From Actinoplanes sp. M2I2 (GTDB lineage: Bacteria; Actinomycetota; Actinomycetes; Mycobacteriales; Micromonosporaceae), in contig NZ_JALPVJ010000012.1 of assembly GCF_023544445.1 (NCBI RefSeq), positions 124,001-188,000 of the forward strand: a DNA stretch of 64,000 nt, given 5' to 3'. The notes below the pieces were generated by a model. That model saw only the letters and a program-made list of their open reading frames with translations. It was not told where the DNA came from and ran no database searches. Positions 8,489 to 17,261 of the stretch are shown one piece after another. Position numbers and translations under genes: made by a program. Each line of letters opens with the position of its first letter. Within the stretch, counting starts at the first letter, position 1.

Positions 8489-10738
8489 TCAGCGCCAGGA
8501 GCAGGTGACGTCCCGGTACGGCGGCGCGGCGGCGTCGCCGGCCTCGATGCCGGTCAGCTCCCGCACGATCGTCTCGCCGCGGGACAGCGCCTTGCCCGAC
8601 CAGTTCCAGCGGGTCTCCGTCGTGCGCGCGGCCACGATCGCCCCGGTGGCCGGGTCGCGTTCGAAGGTCGCGGCCGCCTCGAGCAGCTCCGGGCGGCCGT
8701 CGTGGTCGAGGTCGGCGCAGCCCAGGCCGGCCGTCCGCGACAGCGTCGACACGGTCGTGAACGGCGAGCCGATCAGCGTCGGGCCCTCCGGCGCCCAGGA
8801 CAGCAGGCGCAGCGCCGGCCCGGTGCCGAGCACCACCTCCTCGCCGGGCTCGCCGTCCAGATCGAGGTCGGCCACCGGGGCCGGCTGCCGGTCCTGCTCG
8901 TACGGCAGGGTCAGGTCGGAGACGCGGCCGGCGGCCAGGATCGCGCGGGCGGTCCAGGTGCCGGCTCGCTCGTAGAGCAGCAGCGTGTCGGTGCCGCCGT
9001 CGCCGTCGAGATCGGTGCGGACGGACCGGCGGCATCCCGCGTCAGGGGGCAGGAACGGGCCGCCGAGGGTCAGCCGGCAGTCGCCCGGGCCGGCCGCGCC
9101 GAGCCGGGCCGCCTCGTCGGCCGGGAAGCCACCGGCCGGCATGTTGTAGGTCAGGGACGTCCAGGTGCCGTCGAGCGCGACGCACAACCGGTAGTTCTTG
9201 CCGTTCCCGGCCGTCTGCCGCACGATGCCCACGTCCTCGGCCGGCATCCCCAGGTCGATCAGGCGGGCCGGGTAGGTGAGCAGATTGTGGTCGGCCAGAC
9301 CGTAGACGTAGCCGTCGCGGGAGGTCTCGTCGCACGGCCAGCGCAGCGGCGGCGTGGTGACCAGCGCGGCCACGGCGTCGGTGACCCGGGGGCCGGTGAG
9401 GCCGGTGTTCGACCAGATCAGGCCGGGCGGCGGCAGCACCTCCGGGAGCGCGTCGCGGACGGCCGCCCCGTACAGCCGTTCCTGGGTGGCCAGCACGGCG
9501 GCCGGGATCGTCCCGCCCGGCTCGTTGAGCGCCTTCCGGGGGATGACGGGGCTGCGCTGGGCGACCACCGCGGACGAGGAGGCGGGCGGGGTGCGAGCGG
9601 TGACGACGGCGGGCAGGCCGCGCATCGCCGTGCGGACGGCGCGGGCGGCTTTCTCCCGGTGCTGTCGCGCCCGCTTCTCGTCGGTCGCGGAGGCCGTCCC
9701 GGGCAGGATCCGCTCGGTGGCGAGCGCCTGGTGCACGCACGCGGCCACCTGGTCGGGACGGGGCTGGGCCAGGGCGCACCGGACGGCTCTCACCGTGGCC
9801 CGGGGTGGCACGAACGCCGCGCTCATGACCTCGACAACGTACTCGGCCACGGTCACCTCGGGGCCGGTCCGCAGGACGAACTCGATCGTCCGGTAGTTGC
9901 CGGGCAGCGCCAGGTCCAGGGTGCCCCGGCCGGGCAGGTAGGTGTGGGCGGGGTCGGCCGCGGCGAGTTCCCGCCAGACCGTGGCGGCGGCGTCGGGCCG
10001 GTGCGGCGGGGGGATCACCATCTGCGGGTACGCGCCGAGTTCGGCGAACTGCCCGTACGCCCGGTTGCCGGCCACCCGCAGCAGGGCCGAGCGGTCGGCC
10101 GCGCCGGCGGCCACGCAGGTCTTCACGGCGGCGCCCTCGGCCCGGGCGGTCCACCGGCCGGAGCGGGTGGTGCCGCACTCGGGCTCGGGAGCGTCGTAGG
10201 CGCCCGTTCCCGGCGCGAGGCCGGGGGCGGTGACGGTCGCGCGGCCGGCGGACACGATCGAGAGGTGACCGACGACCGTCGTGATCGTCCCGGCGCCCGG
10301 GTCGACCGTGCCGCCCTGGCTGCTCCACACCCCCTCGTCGTCGCGCGACACCACGGTGGTCAGTCCGTCGCCGGTGGGGTCGCGCAGGGGCAGGGTCACG
10401 GTCGCGAAGGTACGCAGCCGGGCGCCGCCGAGCGCGATGTCGACCGGCTCGGCCAGCCAGGTGAGCCCGTCCGGCGCCGCGATGCTGGGCCGCGGCGCGA
10501 TGCGCACCCGGGTGTCCTGGGTCAGCGCGCCCGGCCCGAACCGGACCGACACCCCGTCGCCGGTGGTGACCGTGCCACCGTGGACAGCCGTGATCAGCGC
10601 GACCGTCGCCGGGGACCGCAACGACCAGGCGATCACGCCGGCGACCGCCAGCAGCACGGCCGCCACAACCGCGGCCAGGGCCACGCGCACGAGTCTCCTC
10701 CTGGTTCCCGGGGAACCCACGGTAGGAAGGGCGCTCAA
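8489..10738 (-). CDS. Membrane-anchored FG-GAP/VCBS-repeat protein
   Basis: 749 residues with one N-terminal transmembrane anchor (about 17-38) and a long external part. Residues about 47-90 (HGGTVTTGDGVSVRFGPGALTQDTRVRI) look like a ZU5-type beta domain. The C-terminal third has calcium-loop repeats of FG-GAP/VCBS type (DLDGDGGTDTLLLYERAG, DLDLDGEPGEEVVLG, DLDHDGRPELLEAA), as in integrin-like propellers. The middle has Ala/Pro-rich helical stretches and scattered cysteines. No enzyme signature is visible. A role as a cell-surface binding protein is inference. Confidence 0.65.
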   Translation of the reverse strand: MSALPTVGSPGTRRRLVRVALAAVVAAVLLAVAGVIAWSLRSPATVALITAVHGGTVTTGDGVSVRFGPGALTQDTRVRIAPRPSIAAPDGLTWLAEPVDIALGGARLRTFATVTLPLRDPTGDGLTTVVSRDDEGVWSSQGGTVDPGAGTITTVVGHLSIVSAGRATVTAPGLAPGTGAYDAPEPECGTTRSGRWTARAEGAAVKTCVAAGAADRSALLRVAGNRAYGQFAELGAYPQMVIPPPHRPDAAATVWRELAAADPAHTYLPGRGTLDLALPGNYRTIEFVLRTGPEVTVAEYVVEVMSAAFVPPRATVRAVRCALAQPRPDQVAACVHQALATERILPGTASATDEKRARQHREKAARAVRTAMRGLPAVVTARTPPASSSAVVAQRSPVIPRKALNEPGGTIPAAVLATQERLYGAAVRDALPEVLPPPGLIWSNTGLTGPRVTDAVAALVTTPPLRWPCDETSRDGYVYGLADHNLLTYPARLIDLGMPAEDVGIVRQTAGNGKNYRLCVALDGTWTSLTYNMPAGGFPADEAARLGAAGPGDCRLTLGGPFLPPDAGCRRSVRTDLDGDGGTDTLLLYERAGTWTARAILAAGRVSDLTLPYEQDRQPAPVADLDLDGEPGEEVVLGTGPALRLLSWAPEGPTLIGSPFTTVSTLSRTAGLGCADLDHDGRPELLEAAATFERDPATGAIVAARTTETRWNWSGKALSRGETIVRELTGIEAGDAAAPPYRDVTCSWR

Positions 10739-10793
10739 GTGCGGTGAACCCCCGGTCGGGCAGACCGTACGGCTGTTCGACCGATCAGCGGTC

Positions 10794-10822
10794 GGGCCGG
10801 AGCACGATCGGGGTTCCGGCCC
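10794..10822 (-). terminator. Hairpin terminator of the MMPL gene
   Basis: GGGCCGGA (10794-10801) pairs with TCCGGCCC (10815-10822) around a 13-base loop, 4-32 bp past the stop of the leftward MMPL gene. There is no T-run. Confidence 0.45.
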
Positions 10823-10825
10823 GGC

Positions 10826-12961
10826 TCATCGGACCGGTTCCGGTTCCGGTTCGGGCTCGGTCGTGGCCGGTGGCACGGCGGCGTTCGGGCCGTCGCCGTC
10901 GGGCACGCGGCTGAGCTTGCTCGGCCACCACATCCAGCGCCCGATGTCGAGGTTGAGCGCGGTGACCAGCACCGACCGGACGATCAGCGTGTCGAGCAGG
11001 ACGCCGAAGGCCACCGTGAAGCCGATCTCGACGAACGCCACCAGCGGCAGGCTGGCCAGCGCGGCGAAGGTGCCGGCCAGCACGATGCCGGCCGAGGTGA
11101 TCACGCCACCGGTGGCCGCCAGGCCGATCAGGGCGCCCCGGCGGGTGCCGTGCTGCAGCGCCTCCTCGCGGACGCGGGTCATCAGGAAGATGTTGTAGTC
11201 GATCCCCAGGGCGACCAGGAAGACGAAGACGAACAGCGGGAAGGACGTGTCCTCGGCCGGGAAGCCGAACACGTGCCGGAACACGAGCGCGCTCACGCCC
11301 AGCGCCGCCGCGAACGACAGCACGACGGTCCCGATGAGGATCAGGGGCGCCACGATCGCCCGCAGCAGCAACGCGAGGATGACCAGGACGACCAGCAGCA
11401 CCAGCGGGATGATCAGCCGGTTGTCGTGGTCGTTGGCCGCGTTGATGTCGACCAGGATGGCGGTGCCGCCACCGACCTTGGCGTCCGCCCCCGGAACGGC
11501 GTGCAGGACGTCGCGCGCCTGTTCCACCGTGGCTTGGGCCGCCTTGCTGTCGGGGGCGCTGGCCAGCGTGCCGTCGATGAGGACCAGGTCGCCGCGCGCC
11601 ACCGGGTCGGTGACCTCGCTGATGCCGGGCACCGACGCGAACGCCTGGCGCACCTGATCGGCGCTCGACGCGTTCGCGATCACCGTGACCGGCTGGCCCC
11701 CACCGGCCGGGAAGTGCCGGGCCAGGGCCTGCTCGGCGACCGTCGAGGGTTGCTCGGTGGTGAACTGGTCGGCCGAGCTGAGCCCGGTGGCGTTGAGCTG
11801 CAGCAGGCCGAGCGCCATGGCCCCGAGCACGACGGCCGTGCTGATCCAGACGCGGCGCGGGTGATGGGCGATGCGACCGCCGAGCCGGGCCCAGAGGCCG
11901 GTCGCGGTGGGCTCGGGCGTGCCGAACCGGGGACGCGCCGGCCAGAACAGCCAGCGTCCGAAGATGACCAGCAGCGCCGGCAGCAGCGTGACCATCGCGG
12001 CCAGCCCGACGACGACGCCGAGCGCGGCGACCGGGCCCAGACCGGCGGTCGAGTTGAGCTCGGCCAGGGTCAGGCAGGACATGCCGACCGCCACGGTGGC
12101 CGCGCTGGCGATGATCGCCGGGCCGGCCCGGTGCAGGGCGAACTGCATCGCCTCGTGCCTGTCCTCGTGCCGGCGCAGCTCCTCGCGGTAGCGGGCGACC
12201 AGCAGCAGGGCGTAGTCGGTGCCGGCGCCGAACACGAGCACCGTGAGGATGCCCGCGCTCTGCGCGTTGACCGTCAGGTCCGCGTGCTTGGCCAGCAGAT
12301 AGATCACCGCCTGCGAGCCGGCCAGCGCCGCGCCCGCGGTCAGGATGGGCAACAGCCAGAGCACCGGGCTGCGGTAGGTGATGAGCAGGATGACCGCGAC
12401 GACGGCGAGCGTGGTGTAGAGCAGGGTGCCGTCGATGCCCGCGAAGGCGCCGGCCGAGTCGGCCGCGGCGGCCACCGGGCCGGCCAGATAGACCTCGAGC
12501 CCACCGGGGGCGCCCTGTTCGGCCGTGGCCTTGAGGCCGTCGGCGATGTCGGGCAGCGCGTCCCAGCCGTCCTCGTCGATCCGGATCGGGGCGATCACCT
12601 CGATGGCCGCCTTGTCGGGCGACTCGATCGGGCCGACGATCGGGCCGGCAACACCCTCACCGCCGGCCAGGGCCCGGGCGTCGTCGGCCGCGGCGGCCCG
12701 GTCGGCGTCGGTCAGCCCGCCCGGCCGCTCGTAGACGATGATCGCGGGCGCGATGTCATCGGGCTGGAACTGCCGCTGCAGGTCGACCACCTGGGTCGAC
12801 TCGGCGTTACCCGGCAGCCAGGCCGAGTTGTCGTTCTTCTCGACCTCGGTCAGCTTGCCCGCCAGGGGCCCGGCCAGACCGAGAATGACGATCCACAAGG
12901 CAAGCACGATCCACTTCGACCAGCGGCCGCAGACCAGTCTTGCCACTCCACCCGTTGCCAT
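10826..12961 (-). CDS. MMPL/RND-superfamily transporter
   Basis: 711 residues from ATG 12961, chosen because GAGGGGGA lies upstream and the protein then begins with MATGGVARLVCGRWSK before the first membrane helix; a longer frame exists but adds a non-conserved leader. Two repeats each have one helix, a large external loop (about 180-200 residues), then five helices. The paired motifs are FGAGTDYALLLVARYREEL and ALGIDYNIFLMTRVREEAL, with Asp-Tyr pairs used for proton relay in MmpL proteins. Members export lipids or drugs. The Pro/Glu-rich C-terminus is disordered. No lipid or polyketide synthesis gene is adjacent, so the cargo is unknown. Confidence 0.92.
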   Translation of the reverse strand: MATGGVARLVCGRWSKWIVLALWIVILGLAGPLAGKLTEVEKNDNSAWLPGNAESTQVVDLQRQFQPDDIAPAIIVYERPGGLTDADRAAAADDARALAGGEGVAGPIVGPIESPDKAAIEVIAPIRIDEDGWDALPDIADGLKATAEQGAPGGLEVYLAGPVAAAADSAGAFAGIDGTLLYTTLAVVAVILLITYRSPVLWLLPILTAGAALAGSQAVIYLLAKHADLTVNAQSAGILTVLVFGAGTDYALLLVARYREELRRHEDRHEAMQFALHRAGPAIIASAATVAVGMSCLTLAELNSTAGLGPVAALGVVVGLAAMVTLLPALLVIFGRWLFWPARPRFGTPEPTATGLWARLGGRIAHHPRRVWISTAVVLGAMALGLLQLNATGLSSADQFTTEQPSTVAEQALARHFPAGGGQPVTVIANASSADQVRQAFASVPGISEVTDPVARGDLVLIDGTLASAPDSKAAQATVEQARDVLHAVPGADAKVGGGTAILVDINAANDHDNRLIIPLVLLVVLVILALLLRAIVAPLILIGTVVLSFAAALGVSALVFRHVFGFPAEDTSFPLFVFVFLVALGIDYNIFLMTRVREEALQHGTRRGALIGLAATGGVITSAGIVLAGTFAALASLPLVAFVEIGFTVAFGVLLDTLIVRSVLVTALNLDIGRWMWWPSKLSRVPDGDGPNAAVPPATTEPEPEPEPVR

Positions 12962-13081
12962 CTCGATCCCCCTCGAGATTCGCCGGCCCCCCGTGACGTG
13001 TTGCCGGACCTGCGGAGCGTAATCCCGTGCGCGTGACCATCTGAACCCCCCGGAGAGGCACTCAGGGTTATCTAGGGGTGA

Positions 13082-13123
13082 TCCCCCACACGTCCGATCC
13101 ACATTGGCGGGAGATGTGGGGGA
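13082..13123. promoter_or_regulatory. Inverted repeat between divergent MMPL and small-protein genes
   Basis: TCCCCCACA (13082-13090) and TGTGGGGGA (13115-13123) form a perfect 9-bp inverted repeat with 24 bases between, inside the 220-bp divergent region. It may be an operator or an RNA hairpin. No regulator gene is adjacent. Confidence 0.35.
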
Positions 13124-13181
13124 ACGTCCGGCCGACGGTTCAGGTCGCGGCGGCCAAGGTCAGGTCGGCATAATTCCTCGC

Positions 13182-13445
13182 GTGACCAATTGGGAATACG
13201 CGCGGCTCGAGTACCGGGCCGCCGGCACGCTGGGTGCCGACCGGTTCATGGACTGGACCGCGACCTTCCACCACCCCGGCGGCCTGTTGCGCTGGGGCAC
13301 CGACGAGCGCTTCGACGATCTGCGCCACCTCAACCGGGCCGGGGCGGCCGGTTGGCAGGCGTACGACCGGGCGGCGATGCACGTGCACAACGAGCCCCAC
13401 CGGCTGAGCAGCGTCACATATTCGATGCGGCGTGCCGTGCCGTAG
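13182..13445 (+). CDS. Small conserved protein, DUF4177-like
   Basis: 87 residues from GTG 13182 (MTNWEYARLEYRAAG). The pattern of WEYARLEY at the start, a central LRHLNRAGAAGWQAYD and a final SSVTYSMRRAV resembles the short DUF4177 fold, in which a Trp-Glu-Tyr strand and a GWE-like motif are conserved. Function is unknown. It ends 15 bp before smpB on the same strand and is probably co-transcribed with it. An upstream in-frame start would add 26 residues without conserved features. Confidence 0.65.
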   Translation: MTNWEYARLEYRAAGTLGADRFMDWTATFHHPGGLLRWGTDERFDDLRHLNRAGAAGWQAYDRAAMHVHNEPHRLSSVTYSMRRAVP

Positions 13446-13460
13446 AGCTAGATTCTCTGC

Positions 13461-13943
13461 GTGAGCAGGGAGACCGGGCGCAAGGTGATCGCCTCGAACA
13501 AGAAGGCGCGGCACGACTACGCCGTTCTGCGGACCTACGAGGCGGGCCTCGTGCTGGCCGGCACCGAGGTGAAATCGCTCCGGGAGGGCCGCGCGTCGCT
13601 GGTCGACGCGTTCGCCGGCGAGCACAACGGCGAGCTCCTGCTCTACGGCCTGCACATCGCGGAGTACGGCTACGGCAGCTGGACCAACCACGCGCCCCGG
13701 CGGACCCGCAAGTTGCTCCTGCACAAGTCCGAGATCGCCAAGATCCTGGCCCAGCTGCGCGACGGCAACGGGCTCACCCTGGTGCCGCTGTCGATGTACT
13801 TCAACGAGGGCTGGGCCAAGGTCGAGCTCGCGATGGCGCGCGGTCTCCGGTCGTACGACAAGAGGCAGGTCCTGGCCGAGCGGGACGCCCAGCGGGAGAT
13901 CGCCCGCGAGATGGGCCGCCGCCTGAAGGGCCGCACCGGATAG
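13461..13943 (+). CDS. smpB: SsrA-binding protein SmpB
   Basis: 160 residues from GTG 13461, normal for SmpB. SmpB delivers tmRNA to stalled ribosomes for trans-translation. Visible family blocks are KVIASNKKARHDYAVLRTYEAGLVLAGTEVKSLR (cut here for motif purposes: NKKARHDY and GTEVKSLR), then GSWTNHAPRRTRKLLLHKSEI, TLVPLSMYFNEGWAKVELA and SYDKRQ with the basic tail. The GKK/GKR usual before YDKR is GLR here, one substitution in a conserved spot. The tmRNA gene (ssrA) is often nearby in bacteria, but none was recognised in this window. Confidence 0.96.
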   Translation: MSRETGRKVIASNKKARHDYAVLRTYEAGLVLAGTEVKSLREGRASLVDAFAGEHNGELLLYGLHIAEYGYGSWTNHAPRRTRKLLLHKSEIAKILAQLRDGNGLTLVPLSMYFNEGWAKVELAMARGLRSYDKRQVLAERDAQREIAREMGRRLKGRTG

Positions 13944-13958
13944 GCCTAGCATGATCGG

Positions 13959-14980
13959 GTGGAATTCGGACTGGACACCTTCGGCGACGTCACCGTCGAC
14001 GAGCAGGGCAAGAAGCTTCCGTACGCGGAAGTGATCCGCAACGTCGTCGAGCAGGCTGTGCTGGCCGAACGGGTCGGCGTCGACGGCTTCGGGCTCGGTG
14101 AGCACCATCGCGACGACTTCGCGGTCTCGTCGCCCGAGATCGTGCTCGCGGCCATCGCGGCGCGGACCGAGCGCATCAAGCTGGGCACCGCGGTCACCGT
14201 GCTGAGCTCGGACGATCCCGTCCGCGTCTTCGAGCGGTTCGCGACCCTCGACGCCGTCTCGCACGGCCGGGCCGAGATCATCCTGGGCCGCGGCTCGTTC
14301 ACCGAGTCGTTCCCGCTGTTCGGCTATGACCTGCACGACTACGAGCGGCTCTTCGAGGAGAAGGCCGACCTCATGGTCAAGCTGCTCGGCGAGGGTCCGG
14401 TGAGCTGGGAGGGCACCGTCCGCCCGGCGCTGAAGGAGCAGCAGGTGTACCCCAAGACCGAGTCGGGGCACATCCGCACCTGGATCGGCGTCGGCGGCAG
14501 CCCCGAGTCGGTGGTGCGGGCGGCGCGGCACGGGCTGCCGCTGGTCTGGCCATCATCGGCGGCGAGCCGGCCCGCTTCGCGCCCTATGTCGACCTCTATC
14601 ACCGCGCTCTCGAGGAGTTCGAGCAGCCCACGCAGCCGGTCGCCGTGCACTGCCCCGGCTTCGTGGCCGAGACCGACGAGGAGGCGGTCGAGACGTTGTG
14701 GCCGCACGCGCGGAACATGCTCAACCGGATCGGGCGCGAGCGGGGCTGGCCGCCGCTGAGCCGGGACCGTTTCGAGAACGACATCCGCGACGGCGCCTGG
14801 CACGCCGGTTCGCCCGAGACCGTCGCCCAGAAGGTCGCGTCGACGATCCGGCACCTCGGCGTCCAGCGGTTCGACCTCAAGTACTCGGCCGGGACGCTGC
14901 CGCACGACAAGATGATGACCGCGATCGAGCTGTACGGCACCCGGGTCATCCCCCGGGTCAAGGAACTGCTCGCTTCCTGA
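13959..14980 (+). pseudogene. LLM-class flavin-dependent oxidoreductase, single-base frameshift
   Basis: The first 197 residues (from GTG 13959: MEFGLDTFGDVTVDEQG, GLGEHHRDDFAVSSPEI, GRGSFTESFPLFGYDL) are a luciferase-like F420/FMN monooxygenase. After CTG GTC at 14541-14546 the frame is lost. Restoring one C there gives LVLAIIGGEPARFAPYVDLYHRALEEFEQP, which joins smoothly to the second frame (VAVHCPGFVAETDEEAVETLW to RVKELLAS, ending at 14980). So one base is deleted relative to an intact gene of about 341 codons. The original frame would continue to 14759 as nonsense. It is either a young pseudogene or a sequencing error. smpB ends 15 bp upstream. Confidence 0.85.
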
Positions 14981-14992
14981 CCCCAGGACAGC

Positions 14993-15024
14993 GGCAGGCC
15001 GGGCGGTGATCCGCCCGGCCTGCC
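14993..15024. terminator. Bidirectional hairpin terminator
   Basis: A perfect 14-bp stem (14993-15006 with 15011-15024) with a TGAT loop lies between the convergent LLM gene (stop 14980) and the sugar-binding protein gene (stop 15038). It is the strongest hairpin seen in the window. Confidence 0.75.
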
Positions 15025-15037
15025 GTGTCGTACGCCT

Positions 15038-16192
15038 CTAGCGGTTCTCGTCCTCGTCCGCGTCGGTCTTCACGAAGGTGCCGACACCGTGCTCCCTGCA
15101 CAGGGCCAGGTACTTGCCCTTGCAGAGATCGGCCTGCGGAACGTACTTGTCCTCGGCCACCACCTTGTTGATGTTCTTCAGGGTGATGGCCAGCGGCGGC
15201 AGGCTCACGAACGGCACGTAGCCGCCCGACTCCGGGTCCTTGATGGTGTTCGTGACGGCCGGCTTCTCGTTCTTGTAGAGCTTGACCGCGAGGTTCGCCG
15301 CGTTGACCGCCTCGAGCTCCACCGCCTTGTAGACCGTCATGCACTGCTCGCCGGTCAGCAGGTTCTGCAGGCCCTCGAGCGTGGCGTCCTGGCCGGTCAC
15401 CGGGACGACGCCGTTGAGCTTCTTCTTGCGCAGCACCTTGATCACGGCGTCCCCGATGCCGTCGTTGGCGGCGAGCACCCCGCGGATCTTCGGCGCCTGC
15501 TCCAGCATCTGCTCGAAGATCCGGGTGGCTTCCTTCGGGTCCCAGTCCGGCACCCACTGGTCGGGGCCCTTGGTGAACTCGGCGCTGTCGTACTTGTCGT
15601 TCAGCGGGACCTCGTACCCCTCCTTGAAGAGGTGCGCGTTGTTGTCCGACGGCGAGCCGTTGAGCTGCGCGATGACCGGGTTCTGGACGCCCTTGGTCTC
15701 GAGGCATTTGATCAGGCCGTACGCCTGAAGGTTGCCGACCTTGTTGTTGTCGAAGCTGACGTAATAGTTGGCGCCGCCGTTGAGGGTGAGCCGGTCGTAG
15801 TCGATCGTCGGGATCTTCTTGGCCCGGGCCTTGTCGAGGACCGCCTTGCCGCTGATCGAGTCGAGGTTGGCGATGATCAGCACCTTGACGCCGCTGTTGA
15901 TCATCGACTCGCCGATCTGCTGGAACTTGGCCCGATCGCCCTGGGCGTTCTGGATCTCGACCGGAACGTCGGCCGCGTCGAAAGCCGCCTTGAGGTACTT
16001 GGGGTCGTCGTTGCCCCAGCGCTTCGAGCTCTGGGTGTCGGGCAGGATCACGCCGACGCGCGCCTTGCCGCCGCCGGAGGTGGAACCGCTGTCACTACTC
16101 GCGTCACCCGTGTCACCGGAGTCGTCACACGCAGTCATGGTGGCCGATGCCATCAGGCCGACGGCGGCGATAGCCAACAGTTTCTTGCGCAT
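15038..16192 (-). CDS. Orphan CUT2-type sugar-binding lipoprotein (XylF/ChvE-like)
   Basis: 384 residues from ATG 16192. A signal peptide with lipobox TMTAC (lipid Cys near residue 22) is followed by an Asp/Ser/Gly linker and a periplasmic-binding fold: ARVGVILPDTQSSKRW, LIIANLDSISGKAVLDKA, IPTIDYDRLTLNGGANYYVSFDN, VLAANDGIGDAVIKVL, PVTGQDATLEGLQNLL. These are hallmarks of xylose/multi-sugar binding proteins, which normally sit beside a double-ATPase protein (XylG) and a permease (XylH). Neither is found in the window; the neighbours are a broken LLM gene and a separate CUT1 operon. It may serve a transporter elsewhere or act as a sensor. Confidence 0.9.
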   Translation of the reverse strand: MRKKLLAIAAVGLMASATMTACDDSGDTGDASSDSGSTSGGGKARVGVILPDTQSSKRWGNDDPKYLKAAFDAADVPVEIQNAQGDRAKFQQIGESMINSGVKVLIIANLDSISGKAVLDKARAKKIPTIDYDRLTLNGGANYYVSFDNNKVGNLQAYGLIKCLETKGVQNPVIAQLNGSPSDNNAHLFKEGYEVPLNDKYDSAEFTKGPDQWVPDWDPKEATRIFEQMLEQAPKIRGVLAANDGIGDAVIKVLRKKKLNGVVPVTGQDATLEGLQNLLTGEQCMTVYKAVELEAVNAANLAVKLYKNEKPAVTNTIKDPESGGYVPFVSLPPLAITLKNINKVVAEDKYVPQADLCKGKYLALCREHGVGTFVKTDADEDENR

Positions 16193-16391
16193 TTGGTGGG
16201 TCGTCCTCTCCGATGAAACTCGACCTGTCCATGCCTGGCGCTGGGCTGCCCCTGACTGGCCAAGCGACCAAGTATCAGGCAGACCCGGGTGCGCCCGACA
16301 GGGGGTACGGCACCGGGAAGAAAAATAGTTCATTTCCCGTCCGTGAGCACACTCGCATCACAGACTGTACGGAACCTGGTGATCTTGCAGC

Positions 16392-17261
16392 TCAGCCCTT
16401 GTCGGCGCCGGCGGTCAGCCCCTCGGTGAGCAACCGCTCGGCGGCGAAGAAGATGATCACAATCGGTACGGTCAGCACCACCGACCCGGCCATCAGGACA
16501 GTCTTGCTCACCTCAATGCCGCCCGAGAGCTGCGCGAGACCCAGCGAAACGGTCCAATCGGCGCGATCCTCGACGAGGAACAGCAGCGCGAACAGGAACT
16601 CGTTCCAGGCGATCATGAACACGTAGAGCGCGTTGGCCATCACGGCCGGTGCGGCCAGCGGCAGGACGACCTTGCGGAGGGTCTGCAGCCGCGTGTAGCC
16701 GTCGACGGCCGCCGCCTCCTCCAGGCTTTCCGGAATCGTGGTCAGATAGTTACGCAGCATGTAGATGGAGACCGGCACGGTCTGGGCCACGTAGACGATC
16801 GTCAGCCCCAGCAGCGAGCCGCGCAGGCCGAGCCGGGTGAACAACACGAACAGCGGGATGGCCAGCAGGATCGACGGGAACAGGTACACGGCCAGGAACA
16901 GGAAGTGCACCTGCCGCCGCCCGGTGAACCGCAGCCGGCTCACCGCGTACGCCCCGGGGATCGAGGCCAGCAAGGTGACCATGGTCGCCGCCACCGACAC
17001 GATCGCCGAGTTGAGCAGCAACCGCATGAACCCCTGCCCGCCGTCGTCGACCGAGGACAGCACCTCGCGATAGGTGCTCACCGTCCACTCGGCCGGCCCG
17101 GCCCAGATGCGCCCGGGGTTCTGCAGCACCTCCTCGATGGGCCGCAGCGACAGCAGGGCCATGTAGTAGAACGGGAACAGCGTCACCAGGACGAGCCCGA
17201 TGATCACCACCCAGCGCAGCACCCGCAGCACCCGGGTCTCGACGGCGGCCCGGTCGGTCAT
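16392..17261 (-). CDS. CUT1 sugar ABC permease (MalG type)
   Basis: 289 residues from ATG 17261, which overlaps the TGA of the upstream permease in an ATGA. Six membrane helices start at LRWVVIIGLVLVTLFPFYYMALLS. The cytoplasmic EAA loop that docks on the ATPase reads SLEEAAAVDGYTRLQTLRKVVLPL, followed by the usual MANALYVFMIAWNEFLFALLF. It is the last gene of the binding protein-permease-permease operon. No ATPase gene is present; actinobacterial CUT1 systems commonly borrow a shared MsiK-type ATPase. Substrate unknown. Confidence 0.93.
   Translation of the reverse strand: MTDRAAVETRVLRVLRWVVIIGLVLVTLFPFYYMALLSLRPIEEVLQNPGRIWAGPAEWTVSTYREVLSSVDDGGQGFMRLLLNSAIVSVAATMVTLLASIPGAYAVSRLRFTGRRQVHFLFLAVYLFPSILLAIPLFVLFTRLGLRGSLLGLTIVYVAQTVPVSIYMLRNYLTTIPESLEEAAAVDGYTRLQTLRKVVLPLAAPAVMANALYVFMIAWNEFLFALLFLVEDRADWTVSLGLAQLSGGIEVSKTVLMAGSVVLTVPIVIIFFAAERLLTEGLTAGADKG

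Noticed and set aside
8702..10747. Very long open frame on the plus strand opposite the FG-GAP protein
   Set aside because: Antisense frames stay open in very GC-rich DNA. Its translation is Arg/Gly/Ala-rich without domain signs, and the minus-strand gene has clear repeats and an anchor. The same applies to the other long antisense frames across the window.
13944..15037. tmRNA gene next to smpB
   Set aside because: The region downstream encodes the LLM oxidoreductase and no tRNA-like ends or tag-encoding segment were seen.
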